From: Glycine soja
Lineage: Eukaryota > Streptophyta > Magnoliopsida > Fabales > Fabaceae
Direction of reading: 5' to 3'
NCBI RefSeq assembly: GCF_004193775.1
Contig: NC_041008.1
Location: forward strand, 11,055,731-11,119,730
DNA length: 64,000 nucleotides
Below, one piece after another: positions 21,141 to 31,642 of this stretch. Every line of letters starts with the position of its first letter. The first letter of the stretch is position 1. The notes beneath the pieces were generated by a model. The model was not told the DNA's origin and ran no database searches. It was given only the letters and a program-made list of their open reading frames with translations. The translations under genes and the position numbers were made by a program.

Positions 21141-22323
21141 TTTTGCAGATGGTCTCCAAGAAGTGAAGGGCAGGTCCCAGTCGACCATAGGGGGTAGAGC
21201 CCGTTTGGGACTCCACCTGCTTTGTCTTGGAGGTCGCCTGGCTCTGTTACTAGGACAATGTTCACCTTCGAAACATTCTTCCAGAGCAGTATGTGGAACT
21301 CTCCCCCATCTAATATGACAAATTTCTTCAGGAGCTGCAGTAGAGGCAGTGGCACCAACACCTCACCAGATTGCCAAAGAAACACATCGACGTGGCACTA
21401 GTGAAGGAGTTCTTTTCTAACATATATGATCCAAAGGACGAGTCCCCGAAGTAGTGCAAAGTCTAAGGGAAACTCATCAGGTTCAACACCCAGACGTTGA
21501 ATGCTTTCCTAGAGACCCCAATCATTATTCTTGAAGGGGAGCACCTGACCACCTTCTCCCAGTTTATGCACACCTACCTAGATGCCTAGACCATTGTGGC
21601 GATGCTATGGATGCTGGGTGGTCAGTGTCCAGTCATATTTTAACCTGGCCCTTACCTCCCACACCTCCGACCTGAACATGGATCGTGCCTAATTGATTTA
21701 TAGGTTGGTTATGAAGATGGACATGGACCTAGGCAACGTGATCTCTTCTCAAATTACTCACATTGCTCAGTCCAATTCTTCGAGGTTGGGCTTCCCTGCC
21801 TTGATGACGGCCCTCTGTGATGCCAAGGGGGTTATTTCTGACACTCTGACGTTTGAGTCGTGGAGCCTTATGATTAACTTGGCCTATATGAGGAAGAACT
21901 ATTGGAATCTTGCATATCCTTCCATTGTCTTCCCAGGGCCATAGAGGGTTAGGGCTGGGGCCGCTCCAGATGCTCCACTGGTTGTCCCTCCTCCACTCTC
22001 CGCCCCACCTTCTCTTGTCTCTACTCAGCCCGAGCAGCTCCCCCCATGTTGTAGAGTCTCCATAAGGTTAATACCTTCGCTTATAGAGTCTATATCAGCT
22101 CTCCCTCTAGCAGCCAGTCATGTCACCAGAGGTTTTCTTGGAGCAGGTCGCTTGGCCAGGGGTCCAGCCTTCCTCTGCCCGGGGAGGGAGGTGACACCTC
22201 TGGAGTTGGAGTTGATGCTGATGTCGGTGATGATGATGTTGCAAATGGTGGTGATGACGAGGACCATGTTGTAGATGTTACAGCTGCCCAGGGAGTTTGG
22301 GACCCTTGGCCCACTCAGGATTG
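21141..22323 (+). pseudogene. Envelope-like / plant transposon protein remnant of element B
   Basis: Begins around the phrase DGLQEVK (the same start precedes 19960 in the duplicated copy) and continues in several frames. The clearest open piece, 21693-21944, reads YRLVMKMDMDLGNVISSQI, then RLGFPALMTALC, then FESWSLMINLAYMRKNYW. This resembles the family often labelled putative plant transposon protein, found after pol in Athila-type elements. A Pro/Ser-rich and acidic tail follows to 22323. Stops and shifts throughout; not functional. Confidence 0.65.
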
Positions 22324-23533
22324 AGGCCACTTTTGATCAGGACTTATATTTATTTTTCTGCATTTATGACAGTTTTAATTTTCAATTATTCAATAGTATT
22401 AATTTAGTGCCATGCATGATAGACATTTTGGTACTCGTTTGGTTTGGTTGAATTACTCGTTTTGGTCTGGTTGAATCACGTTTTTTTAGACATGTGTTGG
22501 TTGAATTGACTGCATGATAGAGATGAATTGCATACTGATGAATATTATGAAATTTCTAATTTTTGAGTGAGCATGCGTCGTTGTGATGATGGAGTGTGAA
22601 ATAAATGTGCGCGAGTGAAGCAGTTAGCTTGTATGACAGGAAATTATGGAATGATAAACTAAATGCTTCATATGACCGGGTGAGTTGTGTGAAGCTTGAT
22701 TGTGAAATAACAACTAATTTTAATTTCCCGATTTTCCATGATTCTCGGACTGCTTGAATGCATACATGATGTGGAGATGATCAAGGTCCTGTTGTTTATT
22801 TTTCATTTTAGCCACTTAGTCAAATAGCTACCCTGTTATTAGCGATTGAATGAATCCCTTGCACCTTGTTGAGACTAAATGTGAATGAATTTGTCATTGA
22901 ACCTTGAGCTGAATGCAAATGCCACTATTGTACACCTTGTCTTAGGTTATAAGAGAACACTCTTATGGATCAAGACAAATTTGTCCCAAATTTGGGGGAG
23001 TGTCTTGGGTAATGTTTGTTGCAGGGATATTAATAACAACACACAACTGATGTGAACTGCATTTTGTGGTATTGTGCTTCAATATTATTCTCTACCGTGT
23101 ATCTTGGTAATTGCTGTAAAAAAAATTGAGAAATAAAAGTTGGAAGCAACTGTGTGCCAAGTAATTTTTGTGTGTTGTTGAGTGTGGCAACATAATAAGG
23201 TTGGGGTAGTGAAAAAAATGGTTTATGGTTTGTCAAGAAAATATGGAATGGGTGAATGCTCTCCTAGAACCTAAGTTTTGAATATGAGAAAAACCATGAT
23301 TTCTTTGTTAACTTCACCACGTTACAAGCTTAATAAAGTCCTTAGTGATCCATATTGTGTAGGTGTGATTGCAGTAAATGAGATGATGTGCAAAGTTGGG
23401 AATATTACTTTTAGTTGTTTTTAATTTAAATACATATAACCGAAACACTTGAGTGCTTAAGAGAAACACTATCCTTGTGAGAAATGAAGCATAGTTGATC
23501 TTCTTTGTTGCTTGTTACATTTGTTAACCTATT
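22324..23533 (+). other. 3' untranslated region of element B, left part
   Basis: No gene seen. Collinear with 12133-13310 of element A, including the GGGGGAGTGTCTTGGGTAAT-type segment near 22995. Interrupted at 23533 by the solo LTR. Confidence 0.7.
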
Positions 23534-24843
23534 TGTCGCAACCTACCCTTCAACGGGAGGGCGAGGCGAAACAAAATGGTGCGTCTTCTCATGAAGAAAA
23601 CGCGTGGAGTCGCCACCAACGTTCATTTAAGGGAAAACGTTATAAAAACCAAAAGAGGTCTACGGATTTTGAAAATAAGGGTTCGGGAGTTGTTTACGCA
23701 CGGGGAAGGTATTAGCACCCCACGCGTCCATCACAAGGGACGACAACCTTTAATCGAGTGTGCAAAACATGACTTCAAAATTATGTATTTTCCCTTTTTA
23801 TATTTTCTTTTATTTTTTTTGGGTCGACAAGGGTGTTGCCCTTGCTCCTATGTATCCTTAGGTGCGATGAAGAATTCAGACCTGCGTAGTTCTTTAAGTC
23901 TGAAAGTTTGTGTGTTACATTGATTTTATGTTTTTTGAAAGATTGATTTTAATTGCAAACAAAAGTCGTTTAAGGCGTTGGACCTTGAAATGATGTTTTA
24001 AACTTTGAAAAGCGGAGAGAATCGTTAAGGCGTTGGACCTTGAAATGACCTCAAGTGATGTTTGATGAAAAACAAAGAGAATCGTTAAGGTGTTGGACCT
24101 TGAAACGATCTCAAGCAATATTTGATGAAAAGAAATTAGTTATGAGTTGGTTTTATCTTGATTTTGTTTATTTACCCTTCAACCTTTTTTAAAGATAACT
24201 TGTGGCACTAATGATCAGTTAAAACTCACTTTACAAGAAGAAAATGAGATTACTGATAATAGAAGAAGGAGATGAAGATGCACAAAACAAGAAAGAGGAC
24301 ACCTAAGGGGGCATAGATCGCATTCAAATCCTTAAAACAAAAACTAATCAGATGACAAACGAAGAACAATGTAGAAGTCGATTACGGTCGCAATTCGGTA
24401 GCACCTCGGCCTTGTTTTTCTCTTCTTTCTTCTTCTTCTCTCTGATTTCTCTTAATTTATCTCAATGCTGCACCTTAGAACCTTTACTCAGCCTCCCTTG
24501 CGCCTATTTATAGTAAAAGATGACATTAGGGATCATGGCAACTCGCCCAGGCGAGCTGTTGCTTCATCTTGAAGTAAGCTGACTTGCCCAGGCGAGCTGG
24601 TTACTTCACCCCTAAGCCATTTGGGGGCCAAGCGAGCCAGAGGCTAGCCTGGGCGAGCCAAGGTTCAGAAAAAGTCTTAAAATGACCCTTTTGCCCTCCC
24701 TTTTGGGTATTTTTCGCATTCTTGATCAAAACATTGAATGATCATCTGTTTCGCACTGTAACTGACGTTCAACACAGTAAGTCAACTAGCAAGGATCAAA
24801 AGATCAACAAACGATAGTCTCCAGACGAAATTACGGTATGACA
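23534..24843. mobile_element. Solo LTR with perfect 5-bp target duplication
   Basis: The 1310-base insert starts TGTCGCAACC and ends GGTATGACA. It is flanked on both sides by CTATT (23529-23533 and 24844-24848). Element A lacks it at the same site: TTGTTAACCT..TTCATCTC there matches the joined flanks here, confirming the borders. No internal region remains, so LTR-LTR recombination is the likely origin. Inside are three TAAGGCGTTGGACCTTG repeats and several CGCCCAGGCGAGC-type motifs. Its family is not one of the others in the window. Confidence 0.9.
23971..24110. repeat. Three short repeats inside the solo LTR
   Basis: TAAGGCGTTGGACCTTGAAA (the third with one change) starts at 23971, 24026 and 24086, spaced 55 and 60 bases. 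The spacers also share GAAAA..AGAGAATCGT. Confidence 0.85.
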
Positions 24844-25046
24844 CTATTTTATCTCCAAGTGCATTATTGCATGGTTCTAACATGAAAATTATGACAAATG
24901 TGAACTTGAGAGTTGGAAATTGAAGTTGTTTTGAAAAGTTATGCAGTTGTCTCAGTTATTGTGGTAGGTTACATTCTAAACATTGTCATTGACCTAACTT
25001 AGTGTAGTTAGCTTACTTTTGCTTGAGGACAAGCAAAGTTTTAAAT
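24844..25046 (+). other. 3' untranslated region of element B, right part
   Basis: Resumes the element B sequence after the solo LTR. It ends with GCTTGAGGACAAGCAAAG, shared with 13436 onward in element A. No gene. Confidence 0.7.
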
Positions 25047-25057
25047 TTGGGGGAGTT
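25047..25057 (+). other. Polypurine tract of element B
   Basis: TTGGGGGAGTT lies directly before the LTR start TGATAATTG, matching the layout of element A. Confidence 0.82.
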
Positions 25058-26330
25058 TGATAATTGTTATAAATAAGTAAATTTTGTAATTAAGTCACAC
25101 AGATATTACCTGATTTCCCCTCTTTAATTGTTTCTTTTTGTGTTAAACATTAGGATTTTGGCATCTTCTGAGTTTTTATCCAGTAGGTGCTTAAACTGGT
25201 AAATTTGTAGTATTTTGGTGGTATACTTTTGTAGAAACACAAAAGAAGCATGGAATAGAGTGGAAGATCTGGAGAGTCTTGATCAATGCGCCACACTCGC
25301 TTAGTTATCACATGGGAAGCCAGTTATGACGTGCAAATGCAGGCTTAGCACATGGCCACTTACTCCTCGCTTAGCATGCAACCTCGCTTAGCACATAGAA
25401 TGTCAAAAAACACGAACGTGCTACATTTTAAGAGGGGGAAAAGAGAGGGAACAAGTCATTCAGTCCTTCCCACAGAACAACAAGCTATGGCACATCCATT
25501 AGAGGGAGAATCACCCATTATGAGCCTACCTTTCATTTCCTCTCCATTTTCTTCCATTCCCTTCCACCACCTTATTCCCTTTTTGTATTTGTAAGTCTCT
25601 CATGACAATGAGAGGCTAAACCATCCATTTTAGGAGCTTAGCAGTCAAACACTCTTGATGTAATGATTCTTACTATTTATTTAATGTTATTTCAGTTTCA
25701 TTGTCTCTTTTCTGTGCTTATTTTCATGTTTGTGGCTTGATCATCTATGCTCATGTTATGTTATAGGGTTTAGACATTGGAAAAATTTTATCTCTTAAAA
25801 ACTAGAAAAGAACATCTAAATAATTCATCTCTAGGGATAGAATGATGTTATTTAGCCTATTTTATGCATCTATGTTTATAATGCAATTTATCCAGTTTAC
25901 CTCTTAAGGGATTAGGGAAAAAATTAGGTAGATTAAGCTCTTTCGTGTGAAGAATCATGGATAAAGTATATGAGTAAATGTAGGTGATGATTGAAATAAT
26001 ATTGAATAGAAAAAAATCATTAACGTTGCATCAAGAGTAGTTTTGGTAGGTTAAGCCCCCAACATGCCCATAATTTTGCATCGATCGTCACATCACTGCT
26101 CCGAGTGTTTGTTTTTCTTGACCTTGGACATGCTAGCTTATTAGTTTAATTTTATGTCAAATTTAAATTTAATGTCACATGTTACAAATACTTGAATCAA
26201 TTCATTAATTTCTTGAAAATTGGATATACATAAACTCTGAGTACAATCAAAGTCCATGTGGATTCGACACTTGAACTTTCGTTTTAAAATACTACTTGGG
26301 CAAATTGGTATCCTTGCCAGTGAGTTAACA
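25058..26330 (+). repeat. 3' LTR of element B
   Basis: Starts TGATAATTG and ends GAGTTAACA (1273 bases). It shares scattered blocks with the LTRs of A (GAGAGGCTAAACC, GATTCGACACTTG, AAATTGGTA.CCTTGCCA) but is clearly diverged. It contains GCTTAGCAC and CGCTTAGCATG motifs at 25340-25395. The 5' partner is not in the window. Confidence 0.83.
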
Positions 26331-28770
26331 CATATCGTCATAAATATGATTGTTAAATCATAATATAAAACATTAAAGTTTACTTTTCAGAAAAACTAAT
26401 TCCATTTTTTTTTTAAAAAAACTAGTTCTTTTTTTTAATAAAAAAACATAATGGAATCATGATATTGTTGTAAAAGGGGTGCAATTGCACAACAAAATCA
26501 TGATTATGTTGTATTATTTAGGGTGGAATTAAATAATATAATGAAATCAAGGTTTTGTTAAGTAATTAGGGGTAAAATCAAATAACACAACATAAACACA
26601 ATTATGTTGTGGTATCCTCATTGTACAACACAATGGTGTTTCTGTTGTGCAATTTTTTAGAGGGTAGTTTCGGGATATGACTAAAAAACACTCACATGGA
26701 TAATACTATTAACAAAATTGATAGTGCTAATAGCAACTCCCTAAAATGAACAAAAAGGAACATCCCATGATTTTATCTTAGGGTTGGTCATATGTGCATC
26801 GGTCCTTGCTTTCATCATGCAATGATCATACTATCTCCCTTTTAGACTTACTAGAATAGGGACCCGTGCAAGTTTTATGAGAATATAATTTTATATTTTA
26901 TAACGAAATACTTTTGAAATATAAACCTTTCTTGAACTCATTTTTTAAAGAGAAATGAATAAGACAAAGGAACATCAAACTTGATACATCTTCACAATTA
27001 TTTATCAGAAAGAGAATTAGTTTGTAAGTCTTTAAAAGTAACGTCACTCCATTGAATAGGTGACTTGCGATCTTAAATAATTACAATATATAATCTAATA
27101 ATAAATGTAATAATTAAGAAAAGATTGGAGTTATTCCATAAAAAATCATGAATCCTGATTTAACTTGAATAGGTGAACCAGTAAAAAAAATTGAATAGGT
27201 GAATTGCATAACTCTTTCAGTTTTGATTTTTTTTTTTTTTGTGAAGCTTTCAGTTTTGATTTAACTACAACTTGGTTCCCTAATTTGAATTAATTTGCAA
27301 CTTCCATTTGACCTCACAATTAATCACACCACAATTAAATAGACGATGTAAAAAATGTGGTTAACTCACGTCAGCTAACATAGAAGTAATAAGAATGTTA
27401 AATATAATTACCATTAAATATTTTAAACCGGAAAAATAAAAAATATCTTAAGCCTTCATTTGAAATTACTAATTTAATTCCCAACTATTTTAGTTTCAAG
27501 ATAGCATTTTTAAAGTTTTTAAAAAGTTTATATAATAAAGAATTCAACAGTTTAAAAAAATATAAAATTAATAAATTTGAATTTAATTATTTATTAAAAA
27601 AAATTCAAGAAAATATTTTTACCCTTTTTAGAAGTTTAAAACTTTAATAAAGAATTCAAAATTTTTCAAAAATATAAATTTAATAAATTTGAATTTAATT
27701 ATTTAACATAAATTTTTCTTGTTTCAAGAAAGAATTTATAACACTTTTCATAACTTAATATTCAAAGAAAAAATTTATACCAATTTTTAAATAATTAAAA
27801 AAATTATACTTATTAATTTAACCAACTACTATTCCTAATTTCATGAAAAAATTATAACATCATTTTGATTTTATTTTTTGTAAAAAGAAACACTTATAAT
27901 AGTTTTATATTCATATCAATTATTTAAAAAATTAAACTTTGTAAATTTGAATTTAATTCTTAGCAACACATGTACCTAGTTTTAAGAAAGCATTTAATAA
28001 ATTTTTTTAATTCCAAGCAAATATTTACTATTATAACTTTTAATAATTATATTTAGTAATTTTCAAATTATTGAAGGGGATAAGCAAAAGTATAAAGGAT
28101 TAAGTATAAAAAACATATAAATCCAAAAAGGCATATGCATATAGGATTATAACTTAATTTAACTATCTGAACTGATTTAAAAAATAGTATTTAACTAAAA
28201 TGTAAACATAAAATATAAGGCATTTGAATGTACTCCATCTTATTCCATATATACAACGTATCTGAATTTTTATATTCATTTTAATGTACTCATATAGTTT
28301 GATGACATATAATTCAGAAATAACTTGTGTGATATATGGGTTTGGAATTATATGCTACTTTTTGAAGGATTAAAAACTATTCAATATTTTATCAAATGAT
28401 TCTTACCCAATGTCTTTGGATCATTCATCAATCATCAACGAGAAACCATTTTCTTCTCCTGCTCATGATAAAATTTTAAACTTTTTAGCGTCTTTCTTTT
28501 AATAACAGGGAACAAGGTCTAGTGGATGAAAATGAATATGAATATATGATGTGTATGATTCTCCTTTATTGAATATAGGTGAAGAGAAAGTTAATTTATT
28601 TCATACCTTTAATTTCTAGCCTTTTAGAATTGGTTTTAGTTATAGAGCAACAACAACAAATATTGTCCTCATCTCCCTCAATGTAATGAATAATTGGTAA
28701 CTATATTTTATGTTGTGGCAGGCTATGTTTTGAGTATGCTTGGGAAGCAACAAGTTTAATATTATGAATT
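26331..28770. other. AT-rich sequence, no gene seen
   Basis: Very AT-rich, with short imperfect repeats such as AATCATGATT..GTTGT between 26450 and 26650, possibly a decayed small element. No coding region, RNA gene or LTR border is supported. Confidence 0.5.
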
Positions 28771-29823
28771 AATCCATATGAATACTCTCAACAAAATTTC
28801 CTATCATCCACAACTTTTCCAAATAAAAGTCATGTTGTCAGCTAGAACTTTAGAAACACTATAAATAAGCATTTTTTTTTTCCTGCATAAAACAACATTT
28901 CTAACATATATACTATATTTGTAATTCTTAAATATAAAAATCTCAAACAACTATTAATTAATAGAAATACTTCAAGTTTATGCTTTTTTTTATTAGAATC
29001 AGCCTTAAGATCTGTCTAACATTTGTATTTTTTCATCATAATCATATTGAATAACCCAAATAAAGGGAAAATAGAAAAAAGAAGACATTTGCATTAATGT
29101 AAAAAAGACATATAATGACGGTTATTAGAGGCATTTAACGACGGTTACAAATCATTTTTATATTTAACATCATTAAAAGTTAAAATCTTTAACGACGGTT
29201 ATAAAACAACTGTCATAAAAAATTAAACTTTGTAAGACGATTATTAGTTTACAACCGTCTTAGAAAGTCTCAAAAAGTAAACTTTCTAAGAAGGTTGTAA
29301 GTTGACGATTTTTAACTAACAATTGATCATCTTTAATAGTACATTTTTTAAGACGGTTCTTATCTGGGACCGTCTTAAAAAATCTTAGAAAGAATATTTT
29401 TTAAGATGATTGTGAGTTAAGATCTGTCTTAAAAAGTAAATTTTTCTATGACGGTTGTTTAATAAGTGTCATTAAAAGTCTTAACTTTTAATAATGTTTG
29501 ATATAAAGACGGTTTGTAACCATTGTTAAATGCTTTTATTAACCATTGTTAAATGTCTTTTTTGCAAAAATACGAATGTTAGACAGATCTTAAGGCTGAT
29601 CCTAATAAAAAAAAGCGTAAACTTGAAGTATTTCTATTAATTAACATTTGTTTGAGATTTTTATATTTAAGAATTACAAATATAGTCTATATGTTAGAAA
29701 TGTTGTTTTATGCAGGAAAAAAATACTTATTTATAGAGTGTATCTAAAGTTCTAGCTGACAACATGACTTTTATTTGGAAAAGTTCTAGTAGAAAATTTT
29801 GTTGAAAGTATGCATATGGATTC
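28771..29823. repeat. Large imperfect palindrome (foldback-type element)
   Basis: The segment from AATCCATATG (28771) to CATATGGATT (29823) is an inverted repeat about its centre near 29297. Outer arms match over about 250 bases: AAAAGTCATGTTGTCAGCTAG on the left and its complement near 29755, CCTGCATAAAACAACATTTC, and CTTAAGATCTGTCTAACATT. The inner part is also roughly palindromic and full of ACGACGGTT / AAGACGGTT and complementary units. No coding region. This could be a foldback element or a CACTA subterminal region copied in inverse. Confidence 0.8.
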
Positions 29824-31642
29824 TAAGACAGGCCTTAGCTCACAACTGTCTTAGAAATTACTCTTTCTAATACTGTCTAAGACGGTCTCATATAAGAACC
29901 GTATTAGAAATGATACTATCTAAGGCGGTTGTTAGCTAACTGTCACATTTACAAATAAGGATCCTAGTAAGAATTTTCATCAAACAATAAAATATCAATA
30001 TATTTTCATGATCATTGAACACAATTGAAAAACTTGTAATTAACATTTTTTGTCTTAATTAGACAAGTGAAACTTTGCATTCAATGTCTTCAAAGCTACA
30101 AGATGTGGATAGTCTAGAAATTTTGCATTCTCCAGTTTCTATATCAAATATACCTTTCCATGCTAGCAGTCTCATAATTTTCCATAAAAGAATAACTACT
30201 TTGATGCTTCTTCTAATTCAAAGCTTTTTATTTACAAATATATAGATATTATTTTAAGTAGTTTATACTATATATATTACCTTGCCAATATCTAAGACAA
30301 AAATTAGTGTATCCCTCCTAGTTAGGAACTAATACTTGCATGAGTGCAAGTGTGCCACATAGCATCAAGCAATCTCTTGAAATCATTTCATAGAATTTTA
30401 CGGGTTAAATTTAGTGTCCCATCATGTAATTTGACCTGATTTCAATGTGCTTCTTTGTGGTTTGAAATTGTTCCTTTCCCCTTTGAGGTTTGTTTTGTTA
30501 TCATATAGCCAAACTAAATTTTTTTTGTCCACTCTAAACAAAAATGACTAAGACAAAGACAAAGTACAAGACAGAAATCAAGCAAATTATTCGGTGCTAT
30601 AGAGATATGAGTGAGACTCATATTATCTCACTCAGGGATCTTGTAAGGTTTATGTTCACTGTCACTGTGTTCTGGTGCACTTGTGCCTAAGATAACAGAC
30701 ACTTATTTTGCTGTTGCTGATTCTATTGCTTTAGCATTAACCTCAAGAAATTCAATCAGACACACACTTACAAACAAATCAAATTCCATGCAACAGTATT
30801 AAGTTTAGAGCGTAACTGTAGTTCATTGTAACTCTTGTCCTAAATTCGTACAAGATTTTCTTCAGACCATCTTAAAGACCCAACATACCTAACCTAGGTT
30901 TATTCATGAAACTATTTTGAATTGAACTAAAATGATAACTAAATTCAACAAGGCAAACACAAAGGCACACAAATAGGCAGACAGGGGTAGCATATGCATT
31001 ACTAAACGCTAGGTTCAACCATTGTTCAATCATGGAAGGAAAAAAAACACTTGACGTACAGGGGTACTTACCTTTGACGGAGACTTCACTGATGAACTTC
31101 TCCGGCATTGCTTCGCAGAGATTGAAGACACAGAGGGCCCAGTCAAGGCTTGAGTGACACAATGCGGGTGAGTTCGAGGGTCACTGTAAACACAAAGGCA
31201 CACAAATAAGCATTGAATCCATGAGGGTGATATAATTAAACTCGAAGACAAACAAAAAAATTAAGGGGCTTTTGAGGGAGTATACAACTAGCTTGGACAA
31301 CGATGAACAGTGAGCACATAATCGAAGAACCTAGGTTACGCACGCGCAATTGAGACGGAGATATCTCGACTAAATTATTAGTGACTCTGCCAAAAATTTT
31401 AAAAGCTTATTCAAAGACGGTAATTATGAAAAAACTATCTTTGTATAACCATATCAACTACGAACTGTCTTAATACACCTGTCGTTGTAATCCTTAAATT
31501 CATTATTGAAAGTGGTTATTAAATAACCATCGTTGTATATTTTCTTAAAAATTACAATAATGCCACCACAAATCCTTCAACGATGTTTTTCTTGTTAACC
31601 GTCATAGTTGTTGTATCGTAAAAAAGCTTTAATGTAATAGTG
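29824..31642. mobile_element. CACTA-like derivative, right terminus at 31642
   Basis: The stretch ends TAATGTAATAGTG, which on the other strand reads CACTATTACATTA, a CACTA-type terminus. Subterminal motifs like AAGACGGT, AACCGTC and TAAGACGGTC occur at both sides (29860-29940 and 31400-31620). The left terminus is not certain. A site at 29091 (TTGCATTAATG) is flanked by TTG as is the right end, but lacks CACTA. Between lies mostly unassigned DNA with one exon-like island. Confidence 0.45.
31072..31183 (-). other. Exon-like island, unrecognised
   Basis: On the minus strand a TTTACAG acceptor (31184-31190) and a GTAAGTAC donor (starting 31071) frame 112 bases of higher GC content than the surroundings. 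An ATG at 31108 opens MPEKFISEVSVK, which would continue across the donor. I do not recognise the protein. As it lies inside a CACTA-like derivative, a captured host exon is possible. A first coding exon of a small gene cannot be excluded. Confidence 0.35.

Larger units (their letters stand above)
18907..21300 (+). repeat. 1.2-kb tandem duplication in element B
   Basis: Copy 1 (18907-20113) and copy 2 (20114-about 21300) are collinear. Both start CTTTGAGTCATGCATTATGC, carry the same series of GGCTTAGCG/CGCTAAGCC units, then the same pre-coding segment CAGATGGTCTCCAAGAAGTG (TAGATGG in copy 1), and the same GTTCACCTTCGAAACATTC. The period is 1207 bases. The joint lies at CTACCTTTGAG, also present at the start of copy 1 (18904), so unequal exchange or slippage at a short shared sequence is likely. 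The copies have since drifted by many point changes. Confidence 0.9.
14694..26330 (+). mobile_element. Athila-type Ty3/gypsy element B (3' portion)
   Basis: Starts abruptly after the 3' LTR of element A with sequence equivalent to 11113 onward of A (ATACATCAACAATGAGAGC). It proceeds through protease, RT, RNase H, partial integrase, a long motif-rich spacer with a tandem duplication, an envelope-like remnant, a 3' region split by a solo LTR, a purine tract and a 3' LTR (25058-26330). The gag and 5' LTR are absent. The simplest reading is that A inserted into B and that the left part of B lies beyond further insertions outside the window. Confidence 0.8.

Noticed and set aside
29091..31642. Complete CACTA element between TTGCATTAATG and TAATAGTGTTG
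   Set aside because: The left end lacks CACTA and lies inside the large palindrome; only the right terminus is supported.
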